5,972 nt of DNA, from assembly GCA_003695135.1 (NCBI GenBank), contig RFIR01000156.1, positions 1 to 5,972 of the forward strand, read 5' to 3'. The position numbers were made by a program, and so were the translations under genes. Shown here one piece after another: positions 5,720 through 5,972 of the stretch (the stretch's first letter is position 1; each line of letters begins with the position of its first letter). The notes beneath the pieces were generated by a model. The model was not told where the DNA came from. It did no database searches and saw only the letters and a list, made by a program, of their open reading frames with translations. The DNA comes from Alphaproteobacteria bacterium (GTDB lineage: Bacteria; Pseudomonadota; Alphaproteobacteria; Rhodobacterales; Rhodobacteraceae).

Positions 5720-5937
5720 AAGAGAGTCCTGCAAAACCCGGATGCAGACAGGCATCCTGAATGTGTCAGTTTTCAAACCAATCAAATCTGCGCGCGCATT
5801 AAATAATTTGAAAATAAATTTGCAATCAATATTTTACAATCAACAGTGAAAATAGGAAAGTTGCATGTAGCGCCGCATTTTGCGGCGCCCGGGCGATGCG
5901 ACAGGGTCTGGCCGGCGGAGTTTTGCAGGACTCTCTT
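5720..5937. repeat. MITE-like element, copy 2, with perfect 18-bp inverted ends
   Basis: AAGAGAGTCCTGCAAAAC (5720-5737) is the exact reverse complement of 5920-5937. The 218-bp element corresponds position by position to copy 1 in the 310-bp register. The sixth base of the core end motif is C at both ends of copy 1 and G at both ends of copy 2, so the ends agree within a copy while differing between copies. The interior holds the GGATGC/GCATCC pair (5740-5745 and 5752-5757), the CAATCAA block and the hairpin at 5870-5888. Confidence 0.55.
5870..5888. repeat. Conserved GC hairpin in repeat unit 2
   Basis: GCGCCGC (5870-5876) pairs with GCGGCGC (5882-5888) around ATTTT, 310 bases after the equivalent hairpin of unit 1. 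The bases around the hairpin have diverged more than the stem itself. Confidence 0.7.
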
Positions 5938-5972
5938 AAAAATAATTCTCCAATCAATATTAACCAAATAGG

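Larger units (their letters stand above)
5391..5950. repeat. Direct repeat array with 310-bp period (two units, 5391-5640 and 5701-5950)
   Basis: The segment 5391-5640 matches 5701-5950 without any gap, about 182 of 250 positions identical by hand count (roughly 73%). Blocks of near-perfect identity (GCGCGCGTAA, CAATCAATATT, CAACAGTGAA, CGCCGCATTT, GCGGCGCCC, TTTTGCAGGA) alternate with diverged stretches. Upstream, 5320-5390 still resembles 5630-5700 in the same register, so the periodicity starts before the first full unit. Part of the unit reappears at 5938-5967, and the window ends inside it. The pattern of conserved hairpins and diverged connectors suggests non-coding structural repeats rather than a duplicated gene. 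Confidence 0.85.
5251..5972. other. Gene-free repeat region downstream of the mtnP operon
   Basis: No credible gene was found in these 722 bases. Short open frames occur (for example minus 5516-5785 and 5782-5967), but they simply read through repeat units, lack ribosome sites and resemble no family I know. Base composition changes from the GC-rich operon to alternating GC-rich hairpins and AT-rich blocks. Almost everything after about 5318 belongs to one repeat array, described in the separate entries. Confidence 0.75.

Noticed and set aside
5516..5967. Minus-strand small proteins in the repeat array
   Set aside because: They share phrases only because the DNA repeats; conservation follows hairpins and AT blocks, not codons, and no ribosome site is present.
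5318..5972. CRISPR array
   Set aside because: The repeats are long, diverged, 310 bases apart and contain internal inverted ends; there are no short identical repeats with unique spacers and no cas gene.

Overview
The window looks like a chromosomal piece of a GC-rich alphaproteobacterium, most likely one of the Rhodobacterales. This rests on overall base composition, the style of the proteins (a BisC/TorZ/DorA-type molybdoenzyme, a bacterial MtnP, a class IV aminotransferase) and the tRNA-Lys sequence. The order-level placement is inference, not proof. Three regions can be told apart.

Left (1-1075): the 5' two-fifths or less of a minus-strand gene for a molybdopterin S-/N-oxide reductase, running off the window edge, followed by about 270 bases of upstream DNA that contains a 12-bp perfect palindrome inside a longer imperfect one. 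Middle (about 1076-3217): a graveyard. On the minus strand lie the frameshifted or truncated remains of an alpha/beta hydrolase, a GYD-domain protein and the C-terminal third of a sugar-type ABC transporter permease. On the plus strand lies a heavily deleted IS110-family transposase. Several breaks are one-base changes in homopolymer runs. The graveyard ends at an intact tRNA-Lys(UUU) gene on the minus strand with encoded CCA, and a degenerate copy of a tRNA 3' end lies 121 bp away on the graveyard side. This would fit a decayed mobile or accessory segment next to a tRNA, but no element boundary is proved.

Right (3218-5972): a healthy two-gene plus-strand operon, mtnP (5'-methylthioadenosine phosphorylase) followed with a 4-base GTGA stop/start overlap by a fold-type IV PLP aminotransferase. 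MtnP opens the methionine salvage route. The aminotransferase could close it by transaminating 2-keto-4-methylthiobutyrate, but that substrate is a guess from context. Its usual PLP-ring glutamate position appears to hold threonine.

After the operon come about 720 bases without a believable gene. They hold the most unusual structure in the window: a noncoding repeat array with a 310-bp period. Each period contains a roughly 216-218 bp element bounded by 17-18 bp inverted termini, an AT-rich CAATCAA block and a GCGCCGC/GCGGCGC hairpin. The array continues past the right edge. I found no CRISPR array, phage genes, toxin-antitoxin pair or recognisable new multi-gene system.
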